Below, piece after piece: positions 1-7,880 of a stretch of 20,371 nt of DNA. Source of the DNA: Pseudomonadota bacterium (GTDB lineage: Bacteria > Pseudomonadota > Alphaproteobacteria > Rhizobiales > Tepidamorphaceae); contig JAEYRQ010000176.1 of assembly GCA_023435545.1 (NCBI GenBank), positions 1-20,371 on the forward strand, written 5' to 3'. The notes under the pieces are model-generated. The model saw only the letters and a list, made by a program, of their open reading frames with translations, searched no databases and was not told the origin of the DNA. How positions within the stretch are numbered: the first letter of the stretch is position 1; the number at the start of each line of letters is the position of its first letter. The translations under genes were made by a program, and so were the position numbers.

Positions 1-499
1 GGTCGTAGCGCTCCGAGAGGATGCGCGGCTCCCATTCCGCCGCGATCTCCGGCTGCTGGCGCAGCGTCGGCACCGCGGCGAAGGTCATGGTGACGGGGCA
101 GAGCACGCCGATCTCGGCGAAGTTGTAGAGGAAGTGCAGCCCGGCCCGCGCGACGAACACGCCCGCCCTCGGGTCGGCGAAGGGCAGCGCGTGGATGTCC
201 TCGGCGATCGCCTTGCCGAGCAACTCGTGATAGCTCGGGTGGAACTCGACCTCGTCGATCCGGTTGCCGAAGCGATCGTGGGTCTTCAGCACCGGCGTGT
301 AGGTGTTGGCCAGACGCGCGAGTTCCTGGGTCCGGCCGCTCGCCACCCATTCGCCCAACTCGACCAGCCTGGATCGCGCCCAGCCGCCGCCCTCGCGCTC
401 GACGGCTTCGCCCAGCGCCGCATCGTGCAGGAAAGCGTTGAAGCCCTCCAGCGGCGGCACCTGATTCATCACCTCGTGCGTCGCGCCGGAATCGCGCAT
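1..499 (-). CDS. aidB: AidB-like acyl-CoA dehydrogenase (C-terminus beyond window)
   Basis: This is the N-terminal 166 residues of an AidB-type flavoprotein of the acyl-CoA dehydrogenase superfamily. The opening matches the AidB N-terminal domain: an NQVPPLEGFNAFLHDAALGEAV stretch is followed by EREGGGW, an LGRLAN-like ELARLANTYTPVLK segment, then DEVEFHPSYHELL. The FAD-binding and C-terminal domains would lie to the left of the window. The ATG at 497-499 has a GGGAGGT ribosome site at 507-513 with good spacing; a GTG directly before it is an alternative. It is the third gene of an apparent operon after a MerR regulator and a thioesterase, with a 146-base gap that shows no convincing terminator. 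E. coli AidB belongs to the alkylation-damage response and has weak isovaleryl-CoA dehydrogenase activity. The LiuR-like regulator here suggests a branched-chain acyl-CoA role instead, which is inference. Confidence 0.85.
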   Translation of the reverse strand, partial: MRDSGATHEVMNQVPPLEGFNAFLHDAALGEAVEREGGGWARSRLVELGEWVASGRTQELARLANTYTPVLKTHDRFGNRIDEVEFHPSYHELLGKAIAEDIHALPFADPRAGVFVARAGLHFLYNFAEIGVLCPVTMTFAAVPTLRQQPEIAAEWEPRILSERYD

Positions 500-645
500 C
501 ACCCTGACCTCCCTTGTCCGCCGGCCCCGTCCACCGGCTGCCTCCGGCAGGCTCATTCTACCCGAAAGGATGACAGAAGACGGGCGGCATCCCGCCGCTG
601 CCGGCCGCGATGCTCAAACAGAGCCCAGCAGCGTCCCGGGGGGCC

Positions 646-1092
646 TCAATCGTCCAGACCTTCCAGGCAGATCATCGAGAGCAGCGCGGTTGCCACATGC
701 GTCTCCCGATCCGGCTCGATGCCGTAGACGTCGGAGCGGCAGACCGTCAGCGTCCGCCCAGGCTTGACCACCCTGCCCCGCGCCACCAGCCGCTCGCCCC
801 GCGCGGGATTGATCAGGTTGATCTTGAATTCCGTCGTCAACACGCCGGTCCCCTTGGGATAGAGCGACAGGGCCGCATAGCCCGCCGCCGAGTCGGCGAT
901 CGAGGTCGTCGTCCCGGCGTGAAAGAAGCCGTGCTGCTGGGTCAGTTCCGGCGCATAAGCCATCGACAGGTCGATCTCGCCGGGCGCGGCATGCGCGATC
1001 TCGATGCCGAGAAGCCGCATGAACGCCTGCCGCCCGAAGCTCGCCCTGACGCGCGGCTCCCAGTCCGGATCGCGTGGCTCGAAACTGCTCAT
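646..1092 (-). CDS. PaaI-type hotdog-fold thioesterase
   Basis: A 148-residue single hotdog-domain protein of the PaaI/4HBT acyl-CoA thioesterase family, expected to hydrolyse acyl- or aryl-CoA thioesters in the cytoplasm. The diagnostic segment QQHGFFHAG (about residues 52-60), with the following SIADSAAGYAA, is the helix and catalytic loop of this family; Asp67 is the likely catalytic acid. FKINLINPARG (about 89-99) is the usual central strand. The ATG at 1090-1092 overlaps the TGA of the upstream MerR gene (ATGA, 4 bases) and lies behind a GGAGGG site inside that gene, so the two are probably translationally coupled. A longer in-frame reading to 1500 exists, but that extension only shadows the MerR gene. 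The substrate is unknown; the neighbours suggest an acyl-CoA made in branched-chain or fatty acid breakdown. Confidence 0.85.
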   Translation of the reverse strand: MSSFEPRDPDWEPRVRASFGRQAFMRLLGIEIAHAAPGEIDLSMAYAPELTQQHGFFHAGTTTSIADSAAGYAALSLYPKGTGVLTTEFKINLINPARGERLVARGRVVKPGRTLTVCRSDVYGIEPDRETHVATALLSMICLEGLDD

Positions 1093-1478
1093 TCCCGCCC
1101 TCCCCTTATGGCCTTCAGACGCTGCCGACAGCCGTCCTCGACGGAATCGAGGTCCGCCAGCGTCTGCTCGATGTCCCGCTTCTTCTGCTCCAGTTCCGCG
1201 CGCCGCCCAGCGATCTTGGCAATTAGCAATTCGAGCTGACCGACCTCGCCGGGCGCCTCGCCGTACATGTCGACGATCTCGCGGATCTCCGCGAGAGAGA
1301 ACCCCAGCCGCTTGCCCCTGAGCACCAGCATCAGCCGCGTGCGGTCGGCAGCCCGGTAGAGCCGCGTCCGCCCCCGCCTGATAGGGGCGATCAACCCTTC
1401 CTGCTCGTAGAAGCGGAGCGTGCGGGTGGTCACTCCCAGTTCGCGGGTGAGTTCGGTGATGGTGAACAGCGGGCGAAT
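1089..1478 (-). CDS. MerR-family regulator, LiuR-like, apparent ATT start
   Basis: A MerR-type activator/repressor. The N-terminal winged helix-turn-helix reads FTITELTRELGVTTRTLRFYEQEGL and is followed by RRGRTRLYRAADRTRL. The RGKRLGFSLAEIREIVDMYG block is typical of the LiuR-like group that controls branched-chain and acyl-CoA catabolism. A C-terminal helix (roughly residues 75-125) should form the dimer coiled coil; no metal-binding cysteines are seen. The first conventional start is GTG at 1431-1433, but starting there would delete the first DNA-binding helix. The frame is open up to a TGA at 1497-1499. In that stretch the best placed initiator is ATT at 1476-1478, seven bases after GAGGA (1486-1490), giving 129 residues. 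CTG at 1467-1469 is another option, and a base error is also possible. It heads the operon with the thioesterase and AidB-like genes and probably controls them and itself. Confidence 0.8.
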   Translation of the reverse strand: MRPLFTITELTRELGVTTRTLRFYEQEGLIAPIRRGRTRLYRAADRTRLMLVLRGKRLGFSLAEIREIVDMYGEAPGEVGQLELLIAKIAGRRAELEQKKRDIEQTLADLDSVEDGCRQRLKAIRGGRE

Positions 1479-1518
1479 GGGAACGTCCTCGCTCCTTCAA
1501 TGACGAGGGTGATGATTT

Positions 1519-1547
1519 TTGACTTTGACGTAAAAGTCAATCCAACT
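1519..1547 (-). promoter_or_regulatory. Palindromic operator/promoter of the MerR operon
   Basis: An AT-rich island sits upstream of the MerR gene. It holds a perfect 8-base inverted repeat, TTGACTTT (1519-1526) and AAAGTCAA (1533-1540), separated by GACGTA. A second overlapping pairing uses TTGAC at 1525-1529 with GTCAA at 1536-1540. On the minus strand, TTGGAT and AAAAAT flank this palindrome about 19 bases apart, the unusually long spacer typical of MerR-controlled promoters. The TTGACG...GTCAA character resembles LiuR sites as I recall them. The inverted repeat is seen directly; the promoter boxes are inferred. Confidence 0.6.
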
Positions 1548-1707
1548 GAAAATCTTTTCTTTTTCAACATGATAGCGACTTGCGTTGTCGAGTATGGCGA
1601 CCCGAGGACAGGCAAGCGCAATGCGCACGCAGCCTTGAAGGCCGTGAGGCGAGGCGTCGAATGGGAGCTGGTCGTCGGGTCGCCTCTGGCGATGGCGTGC
1701 AGGAGTC

Positions 1708-2460
1708 TCAGTACCTGCCTTGCAGGAACATCCGCCAGTCGGTCTGGCTGCCCACGAAGGCGTTGCGGTCCACATCGCCCTGGATGCCCGGCACCCGGCC
1801 CGTCGCCGTGTATTGCCAGAATGTCCAGCGGCGGTGGCCATATCGGGTGCTGGGATGGCCTGCAACGCTGCGCACCCAGAAGTGATGCCCGGTGAAGGCG
1901 TCGACCAGACGATCGCGGTGGAAATCGACGGAGGTGTAGATCACCGGCCGTTTGCCGTACCAGCGCTCGGCGCCATCGAGGAAGACCTGCATCTCGCGCA
2001 GGATCTCGTCGCGCTTCGGCTGACGGCGGCATGTCTTCGATTCGCCGACCCACTCCATGTCCAGAACCGGCGGCAGCGCGTTTGGATCGCGCGGCACGTT
2101 CTGGATAAACCAGTCGAGCTGCTCCTGCCCGGTGCGGCACATGTACCAGAAATGATAGGCACCACGTGGAACACCGGCCTCTGCTGCGGCGATCCAGTTC
2201 GTCATGAACATCGGGTCGAGGTGATCGCCACCTTCGGTCGACTTGATCCAGGCAAACGCTACACCGCTATGGGCAACCGTGCGCCAGTCGATATCTCCCT
2301 GCCAGCGGGAGATGTCGATGCCGTGGACCGGGAAGTCCTGCGGGGTCGGGATCGGTGGTTCGAAGCTCGCGCAGGATGCCGTCATCGCAAGTGCTCCAGC
2401 CGCGACGAGCCGCAGCGCAGTGCTGCGCACGATTTGCAGTATGCCAGACGGCTTCGCCAT
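1708..2460 (-). CDS. GH25 muramidase, probable lipoprotein
   Basis: A 250-residue glycoside hydrolase family 25 protein (Chalaropsis-type lysozyme), expected to cut the MurNAc-GlcNAc bond of peptidoglycan. The N-terminus has a basic start, a hydrophobic stretch (about residues 15-28) and a cysteine at residue 30 in the context TASC, so it is probably exported and lipid-anchored; the Thr at -3 makes this a weak lipobox. GH25 hallmarks follow: HGIDISRWQGDIDW (Asp49), the catalytic PVLDMEW motif (Asp134, Glu136), an AYHFW strand and a C-terminal WQYTATGRVPGIQGDVDRN segment. The ATG at 2458-2460 is preferred because it gives a compact signal peptide; TTG at 2484 would add eight residues. The gene stands alone, with 208 bases between its end and the MerR gene. 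Phage origin is possible for GH25 enzymes, but nothing else here looks viral. Confidence 0.85.
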   Translation of the reverse strand: MAKPSGILQIVRSTALRLVAAGALAMTASCASFEPPIPTPQDFPVHGIDISRWQGDIDWRTVAHSGVAFAWIKSTEGGDHLDPMFMTNWIAAAEAGVPRGAYHFWYMCRTGQEQLDWFIQNVPRDPNALPPVLDMEWVGESKTCRRQPKRDEILREMQVFLDGAERWYGKRPVIYTSVDFHRDRLVDAFTGHHFWVRSVAGHPSTRYGHRRWTFWQYTATGRVPGIQGDVDRNAFVGSQTDWRMFLQGRY

Positions 2461-2557
2461 GAAGTGACCGCACCCGGTTGCCAAGGGACAACCTCCGCCG
2501 GTCGCCCAACCCTGCCCTAACCAGCCTGTTGCCGGTTAACGGAAGGTAACCCGAATC

Positions 2558-2592
2558 ACAAAATTGCCGATGCCGGCATTACATTTTTGTAA
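2558..2592. repeat. Small hairpins between GNAT gene and muramidase gene
   Basis: Two short inverted repeats lie together. TTACA/TGTAA surrounds a TTTT loop (2579-2592). TGCCG/CGGCA surrounds ATGC (2565-2578) and, on the minus strand, is followed by ATTTTGTG. The second could be a weak intrinsic terminator for the gnnA-gnnB-GNAT operon; the region must also hold the muramidase promoter. The stems are only five base pairs, so this is tentative. Confidence 0.3.
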
Positions 2593-2621
2593 GGCATGCG
2601 GGGTGGTGGGTCGGCAGGCGC

Positions 2622-3068
2622 CTATCGCGCGTACTGCACGAACGGCGTCTTGCGCGCGAGGCTGTCATACAGTCGGCGCGCCGTGGCATTGTTCTCCTGG
2701 GTTGACCAGTAGACGCGCCCGGCACTGCGTTCGTCGGCAGCCCGATAGACAGCTTCGATCATTGCCCTGCCCGCGCCCGTCCCACGCGCGGCCGGGTCGA
2801 CGAACAGATCCTCCAGGTAGCAGTAGGGGCCGTCGGACCATGTCGACGGGTGGAACAGATAGTGGCAGATGCCGATCATCCTCCCGCCGTCGAAGGCGGC
2901 GATGCCATGCAGGTCGAACTGCGGATCCAGGAGGCGCGACCAGGTCCGTTCCGTGATCTGCCGTGGCAGGGGTTCCTCGTAGAAGTCGAGATAGCCCTGC
3001 CACAGCCCGTCCCATGCCGCCCTGTCGCCCGGCTCCAGACCGCGCACGACGGGACGGCCAGTGCTCAC
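2622..3068 (-). CDS. GNAT-family N-acetyltransferase
   Basis: A 148-residue single-domain GNAT acetyltransferase using acetyl-CoA. Acetyl-CoA-binding motif A is RGTGAGRAMIE (about residues 95-105), directly after the YLEDLFVDPAA strand. Motif B is STQENNATARRLYDSL (about 122-137), the typical C-terminal helix of small-molecule acetyltransferases. The GTG start at 3066-3068 overlaps the TGA of the upstream aminotransferase gene by 4 bases (GTGA), so the two are likely translationally coupled. That position raises the possibility that it acts on an amino sugar or a related amine, but sugar 3-N-acetyltransferases next to WbpE-like enzymes are normally left-handed beta-helix proteins, and many GNATs of this size act on polyamines or unrelated amines. 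The substrate cannot be told from sequence. Confidence 0.82.
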   Translation of the reverse strand: MSTGRPVVRGLEPGDRAAWDGLWQGYLDFYEEPLPRQITERTWSRLLDPQFDLHGIAAFDGGRMIGICHYLFHPSTWSDGPYCYLEDLFVDPAARGTGAGRAMIEAVYRAADERSAGRVYWSTQENNATARRLYDSLARKTPFVQYAR

Positions 3069-4234
3069 GACACGGCGGCCCGCAGCCGCTCGACCACGAA
3101 ATCGACCTCACGGTCCTCCAGGTCGCCGTGAATCGGCAGGCTCACCACCTCTTCCGCCAGCCGCTCGCTGACAGGCAGCCGCAGCCCCTCCGGCACCCAT
3201 TGGCCGAAAGCGGGATGGCGGTGCAGCGGAACCCGGTAAGACAGCCCCGAGCCGACCCCGGCCTGCGAGAGGCGCTCGCGCACGGCGTCCCGGTCGTCCA
3301 CGCGGACCGTATAGAGCGCCCAGGCGCTTGACCGCCCTTGCGGGACGTGCGGAACGAGGAATTCGCCAGACAGGGCCGCCGTATAGGCGTCGGCCACCTC
3401 CTGCCGGCGCTGAAGCTCCTCGGCGAATGCCTCCAGCTTCACCAGCAGCACAGCGGCCTGGATCGTGTCCAGCCGTCCGGTCATGCCGATCCTCAGCGCC
3501 TCGTCGCCGGAACCCTGCCTCCCGTGCGTACGGATCATCCGCACCGCCTCGGCCAGATCGTCGTCCTCGGTGAAGATCGCGCCGCCGTCACCATAGGCGC
3601 CCAGCGGCTTGGTCGGGTAGAAGCTGGTCGCGGTGATCGGGGCCAGCGTCCCCACCCGGCGGTTGCCGAGCCCGCCGCCGAAGCTCTGCGCGGCGTCCGC
3701 CAGCACCGTCATGCCATGCTTCGCCGCAATCGCCAAAATGGCCTCGTAGTCGGCCGGGAGCCCGTAGAGATCGACCGGCATCACCACGCGCGGCACCAGC
3801 CTGCCTTCGCGCAGGACGGTCTCGACGGCGGCCTCGAAGGCGGCAGGGTCGAGGTTGAAGCTGCGCTCGTCGACATCGACGAAGACCGGCGTCGCGCCAA
3901 GCGGGGCGATCGCGGCGGCGGAGGCTGAAAAGGTGAAGCCCGGCACCAACACCGCATCGCCGGGACCGACGCCGATCGCCATCAGCGCCATGGTTAGCGC
4001 ATCGCGTCCACTGGAGACGGCGATCGCGTGGCGCGCGCCGCAGAAGGCGGCCAGATTGCGCTCCAGTTCCTCGACCTCCGGGCCGAGGATGAATTGGCCG
4101 TGCATCAGCACCTGGTCGATCCTGTCCTCGATCCTGGTCCCGAGGCGCTCGCGCTGCCTCGCCAGATCGTAGAGGCCGACCGAGGTCACCGGCATGTCCG
4201 CGACCAGGGTCGCAATGGAACTCGCTGTAGCCAC
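3065..4234 (-). CDS. gnnB: DegT/DnrJ/EryC1 aminotransferase, GnnB-like
   Basis: A 389-residue PLP-dependent sugar-nucleotide aminotransferase of the DegT/DnrJ/EryC1/StrS family. It shows SGRDAL (about 75-80, usually SGTDAL), the PLP-contacting DAAQSFGG (180-187), and the Schiff-base lysine Lys209 in SFYPTKPLGAYGDGGA. Beside a dehydrogenase of the GnnA type, the likely reaction is glutamate-dependent amination of UDP-3-keto-GlcNAc to UDP-GlcNAc3N, which lets LpxA place an amide-linked acyl chain on lipid A. A WbpE-like role in diaminouronate O-antigen synthesis is the main alternative, but no WbpA, WbpD or WbpI homologue is in view. The GTG at 4232-4234 is chosen because GAAGGA lies ten bases upstream; an ATG 13 codons further in has no ribosome site. 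The gene follows gnnA by 27 bases and overlaps the GNAT gene by 4. Confidence 0.75.
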   Translation of the reverse strand: MATASSIATLVADMPVTSVGLYDLARQRERLGTRIEDRIDQVLMHGQFILGPEVEELERNLAAFCGARHAIAVSSGRDALTMALMAIGVGPGDAVLVPGFTFSASAAAIAPLGATPVFVDVDERSFNLDPAAFEAAVETVLREGRLVPRVVMPVDLYGLPADYEAILAIAAKHGMTVLADAAQSFGGGLGNRRVGTLAPITATSFYPTKPLGAYGDGGAIFTEDDDLAEAVRMIRTHGRQGSGDEALRIGMTGRLDTIQAAVLLVKLEAFAEELQRRQEVADAYTAALSGEFLVPHVPQGRSSAWALYTVRVDDRDAVRERLSQAGVGSGLSYRVPLHRHPAFGQWVPEGLRLPVSERLAEEVVSLPIHGDLEDREVDFVVERLRAAVS

Positions 4235-4261
4235 GCTAATCCATTCCTTCTGTCGGGCCGC

Positions 4262-5233
4262 TCATGCGCCGAGTTGCGCCTCGACGCGGGCCCTGTGGTT
4301 TCGAATGCTCTCGGTGATGCGGGTCGCCACGCCCAGTGCCTCCCGGCCGACACGCCCGTCCACCGTAGGCTTGCGGCCGAAGCGTATGCAGTCGACGAAT
4401 TCGGCGATCTCGTTGGCGAGACTGTCCTCGCGCGGGATGTCCCACGATTCCGCGACGATTGCATCTGCGCCATCCGTCGCAGGATCGCCGTTGCGGGTCA
4501 AACGGGTCAGGCTGTGGGCAACGAAGTCGCAGACCATGTAGCTGTCGGGCTGGAACAGACGGATTTGCCGCTCGGTCTTCGAGGCGATGCGGCTTGCGGT
4601 GATGTCGGCGACCGCGCCGTTGGCGAAGGTCAGGCGGGCGTTGGCGATGTCCTCGCTGTCGTTGAGGACCGGTGCGCCCAGCGCCTGCAGGGATTCGACC
4701 GGCGCGCCGACCAGCCCGAGCACGAGATCGATGTCGTGGATCATCAGGTCGAGAACGACGTCGACATCGGTTGCGCGCGGCTTCCAGGGCGAGATCCGCC
4801 GGCTTTCGATGAACAGCGGATGCGTCACCTTCCCCGACAGTGTCCGGAACGCGGCCGAGAACCGCTCGATGTGCCCGACCTGGAGCACCACCCCCCGCTC
4901 GTCGGCCATCGCCACCAAGCGGTCGGCGCTTGCCACGTCGTCGGTGATCGGCTTTTCGATCAGGACGTGGATGCCCGCCTCGATGAAGTCCCTTGCCACG
5001 TCGAAATGCTGGGACGTCGGCACGGTGATCGAGACCCCGTCGACCCGGCCGATCAGTGCCCGATAGTCGGTTTCGGCCGCACCGCCGAACTCGGCCGCGA
5101 CGGCCTCCGCCCGGGCACGGTCGACGTCGCACGCCGCGACGAGATCGCAGTCGGCATTGGCCGCATGATGCCTGGCGTGGAAGCGACCGAAATAGCCGAG
5201 GCCGACCACTGCAGTGCGAGGGCGAAGGTGCAT
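4262..5233 (-). CDS. gnnA: Gfo/Idh/MocA oxidoreductase, GnnA-like
   Basis: A 323-residue NAD(P)-dependent sugar dehydrogenase. The Rossmann motif is GLGYFG (residues 11-16). The family EKP motif is at 93-95, followed by QVGHIERF (118-125). The C-terminal domain has SPWKPRATDVDVVLDLMIHDIDLVLGLVG and NDSEDIANARLTFANGAVADITASR. That 'DVDVVLDLMIHDID' and 'ANARL.FANG...TASR' pattern is what I associate with GnnA, which oxidises C3 of UDP-GlcNAc so that GnnB can aminate it. Substrate assignment is therefore family recognition plus the adjacent DegT gene, not a search result. The ATG at 5231-5233 follows AGGGCGAC. It lies 23 bases after the mgtE stop. Longer in-frame readings upstream only run antisense-free through mgtE in another frame and have no family match. 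Confidence 0.78.
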   Translation of the reverse strand: MHLRPRTAVVGLGYFGRFHARHHAANADCDLVAACDVDRARAEAVAAEFGGAAETDYRALIGRVDGVSITVPTSQHFDVARDFIEAGIHVLIEKPITDDVASADRLVAMADERGVVLQVGHIERFSAAFRTLSGKVTHPLFIESRRISPWKPRATDVDVVLDLMIHDIDLVLGLVGAPVESLQALGAPVLNDSEDIANARLTFANGAVADITASRIASKTERQIRLFQPDSYMVCDFVAHSLTRLTRNGDPATDGADAIVAESWDIPREDSLANEIAEFVDCIRFGRKPTVDGRVGREALGVATRITESIRNHRARVEAQLGA

Positions 5234-5256
5234 GTCGCCCTCATGGCACTTCGCGC

Positions 5257-6663
5257 CTACAGAAGCAAGACCGTGGCGAGACCCAGAAAAGCAAAGAATC
5301 CAACAACATCTGTAACAGTCGTGAGGAACACGCTGGAGGCGATCGCCGGATCGGCCCCGACCTTGTCGAGGACGACGGGAATCGCGAAGCCGAACATGCC
5401 GGCGCAGAACAGGTTGAACACCATCGCCATCGAAATGACGCCGCCAAGCTGGGGGTCGGAGAACCAGACGCCGGCCACGACCCCGATGAATAAGGCGAAG
5501 ATAATGCCGTTCAGGAGACCCACGAGCATCTCGCGCAGGAACACCCGCCGGCGGTTGTAGCCGCCGAGATCTCCGGTCGCGAGCGCACGCACGGTGACCG
5601 TCATCGCCTGGGTGCCGGCATTGCCGCCCATCGAGGCGACGACGGGCATCAGAATGGCGAGCGCCACCATCTTCTCGATCGAGGCGTCGAACAGTCCGAT
5701 CACCGAAGCCGCCACCAGCGCCGCGCCGAGATTGAGCAGCAGCCACGGAAAGCGGCTGCGCGCGGTGTAGAAGACCGTGTCAGAGATCTCCTCGTCGCCG
5801 ACGCCGGCAAGGCCGCGGATGTCCTCCTCCGCCTCCTCCTGAATGACGTCGACGATGTCGTCGAAGGTCAGCACCCCGACCAGCCGGTCGCTCTCGTCGA
5901 CGACCGCGGCCGACACCAGGTTGTAGCGCTCGAACAGCTGCGCCGCCTCCTCCTGGTCCATCTCGGCGCGAACCGTGTGGACCGGGGCGTCCATGATCTT
6001 CTCGATCGGCACCGGCCGCTTGGTGCGCAGGAGCCGGTTCAGCGCGACGCGGCCGATCGGCTTGAAGGCGGGATCCACCACGACGATCTCGTAGAACTCG
6101 TCGGGAAGGTCGTCGGCCTCGCGCATGTAGTCGATCGTCCGGCCGACCGTCCAGAACGGCGGCACCGCGATCAGGTCAGTCTGCATGCGCCGGCCGGCGC
6201 TCTCCTCCGGGAAGTCGAGACTGCGCCTCAGGAGCGCGCGCTCGAACTCCGGCATCTGTGCCAGGATCTCCGCCTGCTCCTCGTCGTCGAGATCCTCGAG
6301 AATGTAGACCGCGTCATCGGAATCGAGCTCCCGGACGCCTTCGGCGACCGCGGCGCTCGGCAGGCTCTCCAGGAGCTGCTCGCGGATGGTGTCGTCGACC
6401 TCGGTCAGCACCGCATAGTCGAAGTCGGCTCCCAGCAGCTCGATGAAGCGCGGCCGTTCCTCCTGCTGGAGCATCTCCAGGAGGTCGGCGATGTCGGCTT
6501 CGTGCCGGTCGGCGCAAAGCACGCGCAGCGCCGCGTCGTCTCCGGCCGCAACCGCGTCTCGGACCGCCTCCACGAACGCGTCGGCAATCGCGCCAGTATG
6601 GTCACGCACGGGCGCGGCGATATCGGCTTCCACCGGCGCCTGATGCTCCGGATGCTCCTGCAC
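5257..6663 (-). CDS. mgtE: Magnesium transporter MgtE
   Basis: A 468-residue MgtE-family magnesium channel of usual length, in the inner membrane. An acidic N-terminal helical superhelix (about residues 40-145) contains the FELLG- and DAVYILEDLDDEE-type repeats. Two CBS domains follow (about 155-275), ending in GVLTFDDIVDVIQEEAEEDI. The plug helix then leads into five hydrophobic segments. The pore signature ILMPVVASMGGNAGTQAMTVTVRAL is intact, as is the last-helix TDVVGFFAFLGLA with its Mg-binding Asp. GTG at 6661-6663 is chosen because AGGGAG sits seven bases upstream; another GTG at 6697-6699 would add 12 residues with no clear ribosome site. It is first in the run mgtE-gnnA-gnnB-GNAT, but whether these share one transcript is inferred from spacing alone. 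Magnesium sensing by the CBS and N domains gates the channel in known members. Confidence 0.95.
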   Translation of the reverse strand: MQEHPEHQAPVEADIAAPVRDHTGAIADAFVEAVRDAVAAGDDAALRVLCADRHEADIADLLEMLQQEERPRFIELLGADFDYAVLTEVDDTIREQLLESLPSAAVAEGVRELDSDDAVYILEDLDDEEQAEILAQMPEFERALLRRSLDFPEESAGRRMQTDLIAVPPFWTVGRTIDYMREADDLPDEFYEIVVVDPAFKPIGRVALNRLLRTKRPVPIEKIMDAPVHTVRAEMDQEEAAQLFERYNLVSAAVVDESDRLVGVLTFDDIVDVIQEEAEEDIRGLAGVGDEEISDTVFYTARSRFPWLLLNLGAALVAASVIGLFDASIEKMVALAILMPVVASMGGNAGTQAMTVTVRALATGDLGGYNRRRVFLREMLVGLLNGIIFALFIGVVAGVWFSDPQLGGVISMAMVFNLFCAGMFGFAIPVVLDKVGADPAIASSVFLTTVTDVVGFFAFLGLATVLLL

Positions 6664-6762
6664 GATCGACTCCCTGATTTGACCGGGTCGTCCGCGCACC
6701 GGTCATCGCCCTTGTACCCGAACGGGGGAGACCGGCATAGCCGAAGTGGCGGCTAACTTGGC

Positions 6763-7851
6763 TCAGGGCGAGAGAAGTGCCTCGACTTCGGCGCCGATCG
6801 CCAACGACGCCGTCAGGCCTGGGGATTCGAAGCCGTAGAGGTTGACGAGGCGGTCCCCGCAAGGGCGATCGATGCGGAAGTCCGGTGCCGCCGCTGCGTT
6901 GATCTTGACCCGGATGCCCGCGTAATCGGGATACAGCGCACCGTCCGGCAGGCCGGGCCAGTAACTTCGGATCGCGGCGTAGAAGGGTTCCGCGCGTGCC
7001 GGATCGACCGCGTAGTCGAGGTGGTCCACCCATTCGACGTCCGGCCCGAACCGGGCGCGGCCGGCCATGTCGAGCGTCAGATGCACGCCGAGCCCACCGG
7101 GCTCGGGCAGCGGATAGATCAGCCGCGAGAACGGGCAGCGACCGTCGAAGCCGAAATAGTTGCCCTTGGCGTAGGCCACCGTCGGTATCGTCGCGGCTGG
7201 CACCCCCTCGATCGCTGCCGAGACGGCGTGGGCGGACAGGCCGGCGGCGTTGACGACATGCCTCGCCCGCAACGCGAACGGCTCGTCCCCGCCGAACTCC
7301 AAAACCACGCCATCCGTCTCGATCCGGCCGGAGGAGACCGGTGTCCGGAACGCGAATGCCGCTCCCGCGGCCTCGGCATCGCCCTGCAGCGACAGCATGA
7401 AGGCGTGGCTGTCGACGATTCCCGTGGAGGGGGACATCAGCGCCGCGGCGACATCGAGGGCCGGTTCGAGTTCCAGCGTCCGATGCCGGTCGAGATCCAG
7501 AAGATCACGGACACCATTGGACTCCGCCCTCGCCCGAATTCCGGCGAGCCTCTGCACCTGCTCCGGCGTCGAGGCGACGATCAGCTTGCCCGACCGGCGA
7601 TACGGCACGCCATGCTCCTCGCAATAGGCGTAGAGCATGTCCCGACCGGCTACACACAGCCGCGCCTTCAGGCTGCCGGCCGGATAGTAGATGCCGGCGT
7701 GGATCACCTCGCTGTTGCGGCTCGAGGTGATGGACCCGATCAGGCCTTCGGCCTCCGCAACGATGACTTCGCGCCCCGCCAGCGCCAGCGCACGGGCAAC
7801 CGCGAGCCCGATGACGCCGGCACCGACCACGACGCACTCGACGCGGTCCAT
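6763..7851 (-). CDS. FAD-dependent oxidoreductase, L-2-hydroxyglutarate oxidase-like
   Basis: A 362-residue flavoprotein of the D-amino-acid-oxidase/glycerol-3-phosphate-dehydrogenase (DAO) fold. The dinucleotide-binding motif [16 protein letters not shown] is at residues 8-23. [14 protein letters not shown] (about 44-57) is characteristic of the LhgO/L2HGDH branch, which oxidises L-2-hydroxyglutarate to 2-oxoglutarate and passes electrons to the quinone pool. Further family blocks are [34 protein letters not shown] and a C-terminal [19 protein letters not shown] that closes the FAD site. The ATG at 7849-7851 fits the family start. The gene lies 99 bases upstream of the mgtE start on the same strand, and the tRNA-Leu terminator is just behind its own start, so it needs its own promoter in a very short gap. 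The exact hydroxyacid substrate is uncertain. Confidence 0.85.
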   Translation of the reverse strand: MDRVECVVVGAGVIGLAVARALALAGREVIVAEAEGLIGSITSSRNSEVIHAGIYYPAGSLKARLCVAGRDMLYAYCEEHGVPYRRSGKLIVASTPEQVQRLAGIRARAESNGVRDLLDLDRHRTLELEPALDVAAALMSPSTGIVDSHAFMLSLQGDAEAAGAAFAFRTPVSSGRIETDGVVLEFGGDEPFALRARHVVNAAGLSAHAVSAAIEGVPAATIPTVAYAKGNYFGFDGRCPFSRLIYPLPEPGGLGVHLTLDMAGRARFGPDVEWVDHLDYAVDPARAEPFYAAIRSYWPGLPDGALYPDYAGIRVKINAAAAPDFRIDRPCGDRLVNLYGFESPGLTASLAIGAEVEALLSP

Positions 7852-7880
7852 GCCTCAGGATACCCACGCGCTGATGGCTG

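Noticed and set aside
1708..2460. Muramidase as a prophage remnant
   Set aside because: GH25 enzymes occur in phages, but this one has a secretion signal with a lipoprotein-type cysteine, and no holin, tail or integrase gene is nearby.
4028..5560. Long plus-strand open reading frame opposite gnnB, gnnA and the end of mgtE
   Set aside because: Its translation is Arg/Asp/His-rich with no family character, and the minus strand carries three clear protein families over the same bases. It is an antisense shadow typical of high-GC DNA.
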